Assembly: GCA_937863205.1 (NCBI GenBank)
Contig: CALMGA010000368.1
Span: 1 to 7,164, forward strand
Length of the DNA: 7,164 bases
Reading direction: 5' to 3'
Origin: an uncultured Beijerinckiaceae bacterium
GTDB lineage: Bacteria; Pseudomonadota; Alphaproteobacteria; Rhizobiales; Beijerinckiaceae
The notes below the pieces were generated by a model, which saw only the letters and a program-made list of their open reading frames with translations, made no database searches and was not told the origin of the DNA. How positions within the stretch are numbered: the first letter of the stretch is position 1; each line of letters opens with the position of its first letter. Below, one piece after another: positions 6,179 to 7,164 of the stretch. A program made the translations under genes and the position numbers.

Positions 6179-6880
6179 TCACACGATGGCGAGGCGCAGC
6201 GCCGGCAGGCCGGCGACCGCCGCCAGCAGCGTGTCGCCGGGCCGTACCGCGCCGACGCCGGCCGGGGTGCCGGTCATGATGAGGTCGCCGGCCTTCAGCT
6301 CGCTCCACCGCGACAGCTCCGCGATCTGCTCGGCGACGCTCCAGGTCATCTCGGACAGGTCGCCGCTCTGGCGCAGCACGCCGTTGACGTGGAGCGTGAT
6401 CGCACCCGAGCGGGGATGGCCGCGGCCGGCGACCGGGACCACCGGGCCGACCGGGGCGGCACGGTCGAAGCTCTTGGCCGTTTCCCAGGGGCGTCGCGCG
6501 TCCTTCATCCGCCGCTGCGCGTCGCGCCGCGTCATGTCGAGGCCGACGGCATAGCCGAACACGCATGCGAGCGCGTCGCTCGCGGCGATCTCGCGGCCGC
6601 CGCTCCCCAGGCAGGCGACCAGCTCGACCTCGGGCTGGTAGTCGGCGGTCAGCGGGGGCATGGGATGCTCGGCGACGGCGGCGACCGGCTGCACGGCGTC
6701 GGCCGGCTTGCAAAAGAAGAACGGCGGCTCGCGCCCGGGATCGCCGCCCATCTCGCGGGCGTGGGCTGCGTAGTTGCGCCCGACGCAGTAGATGCGCCGC
6801 ACGGGGAAAAGGCCGCCGCCGTCCACGGCGAGGGCGGGTTGCGGGAGCGTGAAGATCGCGTCGGTGCTGGGCATCGCCAT
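6179..6880 (-). CDS. fumarylacetoacetate hydrolase-family protein, fumarylpyruvate hydrolase-like
   Basis: A cytosolic metal-dependent hydrolase or decarboxylase of the FAH fold, which in characterised members cleaves C-C bonds of ring-cleavage products such as fumarylpyruvate (gentisate pathway) or decarboxylates oxaloacetate. The 233 residues match the short single-domain family. The entry motif is [17 protein letters not shown] (29-45), followed by [12 protein letters not shown] (52-63). Metal ligands fit Glu84 and Glu86 in QPEVELV and Asp115 in [12 protein letters not shown]; the 31-residue gap from the first Glu to Asp matches that of human FAHD1. Then come [15 protein letters not shown] and MTGTPAGVG near the C-terminus. 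The start is uncertain: ATG 6880 (MAMPSTDA) or ATG 6874 suit the family, and neither has a clear ribosome binding site. The frame also opens at ATG 6961, which would add 27 residues that do not look like the family. Substrate is not certain, though the N-terminal segment recalls NagK-like fumarylpyruvate hydrolases. Confidence 0.9.
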   Translation of the reverse strand: MAMPSTDAIFTLPQPALAVDGGGLFPVRRIYCVGRNYAAHAREMGGDPGREPPFFFCKPADAVQPVAAVAEHPMPPLTADYQPEVELVACLGSGGREIAASDALACVFGYAVGLDMTRRDAQRRMKDARRPWETAKSFDRAAPVGPVVPVAGRGHPRSGAITLHVNGVLRQSGDLSEMTWSVAEQIAELSRWSELKAGDLIMTGTPAGVGAVRPGDTLLAAVAGLPALRLAIV

Positions 6881-6925
6881 GAGATAGCGCGCCGGCGCGG
6901 ACGGACCGTGCGTGGCTGAAATATT

Positions 6926-6947
6926 CTCCCGCCGCGAAGCGGGGAAG
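6926..6947 (-). other. hairpin in the upstream region of the hydrolase gene
   Basis: On the minus strand CTTCCCCGC, loop TTC, then GCGG-C-GGGAG forms a nine-pair stem with one bulged C and one G-U pair; on the plus strand that G-U becomes a C-A mismatch. It is followed on the minus strand by the only AT-rich patch nearby (AGAATATTTC, about 6916-6925). It may be the end of a transcript entering from the right, a leader structure of the hydrolase mRNA, or a small palindromic repeat. The AT patch could instead serve as a -10-like element, but no convincing -35 is seen. Confidence 0.35.
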
Positions 6948-6997
6948 TGCATGGAGGCCATCGACGCGCCGACCCTTGCGCGGGAGACCGGCAGCGA

Positions 6998-7039
6998 GCC
7001 TTCGCCGGCAAGGCGGGGCGACAGCCCCTCAACCGCCTT
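6998..7039. other. overlapping, mutually exclusive inverted repeats
   Basis: GCCTT at 6998-7002, AAGGC at 7010-7014 and GCCTT at 7035-7039 let the middle arm pair with either side. The second structure is stronger: AAGGC/GCCTT outside and GGGGC-GACA-GCCCC at 7015-7028 inside, with a six-base bulge. In addition GCCTTCGCCG at 6998-7007 is the exact reverse complement of CGGCGAAGGC at 7089-7098. Such competing stems can act as attenuators, but in DNA this GC-rich they also arise by chance, and no gene in the window is clearly served by them. Confidence 0.3.
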
Positions 7040-7051
7040 CGAACGCTCCTC

Positions 7052-7071
7052 CCCCGTGCCGTGCGCAGGGG
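7052..7071 (+). other. GC-rich hairpin near the right end
   Basis: CCCCGTGC at 7052-7059 pairs with GCGC-A-GGGG at 7063-7071 (one bulged A, one G-U) around the loop CGT. No T-tract follows. The rest of 7072-7164 is very GC-rich, with no recognisable gene on either strand; any gene there would have to extend past the window edge. Confidence 0.3.
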
Positions 7072-7164
7072 AACAGGCTGCGGCGATGCGGCGAAGGCCC
7101 GCTGCCCTCGCCGTTCGCGTCAGCGCCGGCCGCGTCCGGAGGCGGCGCGGGCGCGGCCCTCGCG

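Noticed and set aside
1..7164. CRISPR array, tRNA, rRNA, transposase or known riboswitch
   Set aside because: I saw no regularly spaced direct repeats, no cloverleaf-like segment, no conserved rRNA stretch and no transposase motif by eye.
6962..7164. Known structural RNA (SRP RNA, RNase P RNA, tmRNA, 6S RNA) at the structured right end
   Set aside because: None of the conserved core sequences of these RNAs could be recognised on either strand.

Overview
The window is very GC-rich, with coding regions that strongly prefer G or C at the third codon position. Gene content points to an alphaproteobacterium, most likely of the order Hyphomicrobiales (Rhizobiales). The clues are an alphaproteobacterial-type Dxs, an Omp25/RopB/Omp31-type outer-membrane beta-barrel, palindromic intergenic repeats and a CtrA-like TTAACCAT box. 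The genus cannot be fixed from the sequence alone.

Layout, left to right. Positions 1-1430 hold the C-terminal three quarters of dxs (1-deoxy-D-xylulose-5-phosphate synthase), cut by the window edge. A gap of about 700 bases follows (1431-2137) with no gene I can name; inside it, 1744-1936 has a striking coding-like codon pattern that may be a small unknown gene or a decayed one. Next come two plus-strand genes for a two-subunit molybdenum hydroxylase of the isoquinoline 1-oxidoreductase / nicotinate dehydrogenase type: the [2Fe-2S] subunit (2138-2608) and the molybdopterin subunit with a Tat-like signal (2825-5107). A 216-base spacer separates them. It carries a palindromic repeat just after the first stop codon, an operator-like perfect palindrome with an extra half-site downstream, and a hairpin before the second gene's ribosome binding site. 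A 191-base gap with a CtrA-like box leads to a 290-residue outer-membrane beta-barrel precursor (5299-6171). Seven bases later and convergent to it is a minus-strand fumarylacetoacetate/fumarylpyruvate hydrolase-family gene (6179-6880). The last ~280 bases hold no convincing gene but several inverted repeats.

How the genes fit together: dxs is a housekeeping isoprenoid gene and looks unrelated to the rest. The two molybdenum-hydroxylase genes should form one enzyme that hydroxylates an N-heterocycle or aldehyde, probably in the periplasm; no FAD subunit, heme-binding CxxCH motif or XdhC-like maturation gene is encoded here, so the electron acceptor and chaperone must lie elsewhere. The beta-barrel and the ring-cleavage-type hydrolase next door are compatible with aromatic or heterocycle catabolism, but the hydrolase is on the opposite strand and the link is only inferred. 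I saw no tRNA, rRNA, CRISPR array, transposase or complete insertion sequence. The most unusual material is regulatory or repeat structure between genes rather than a clearly new protein system.
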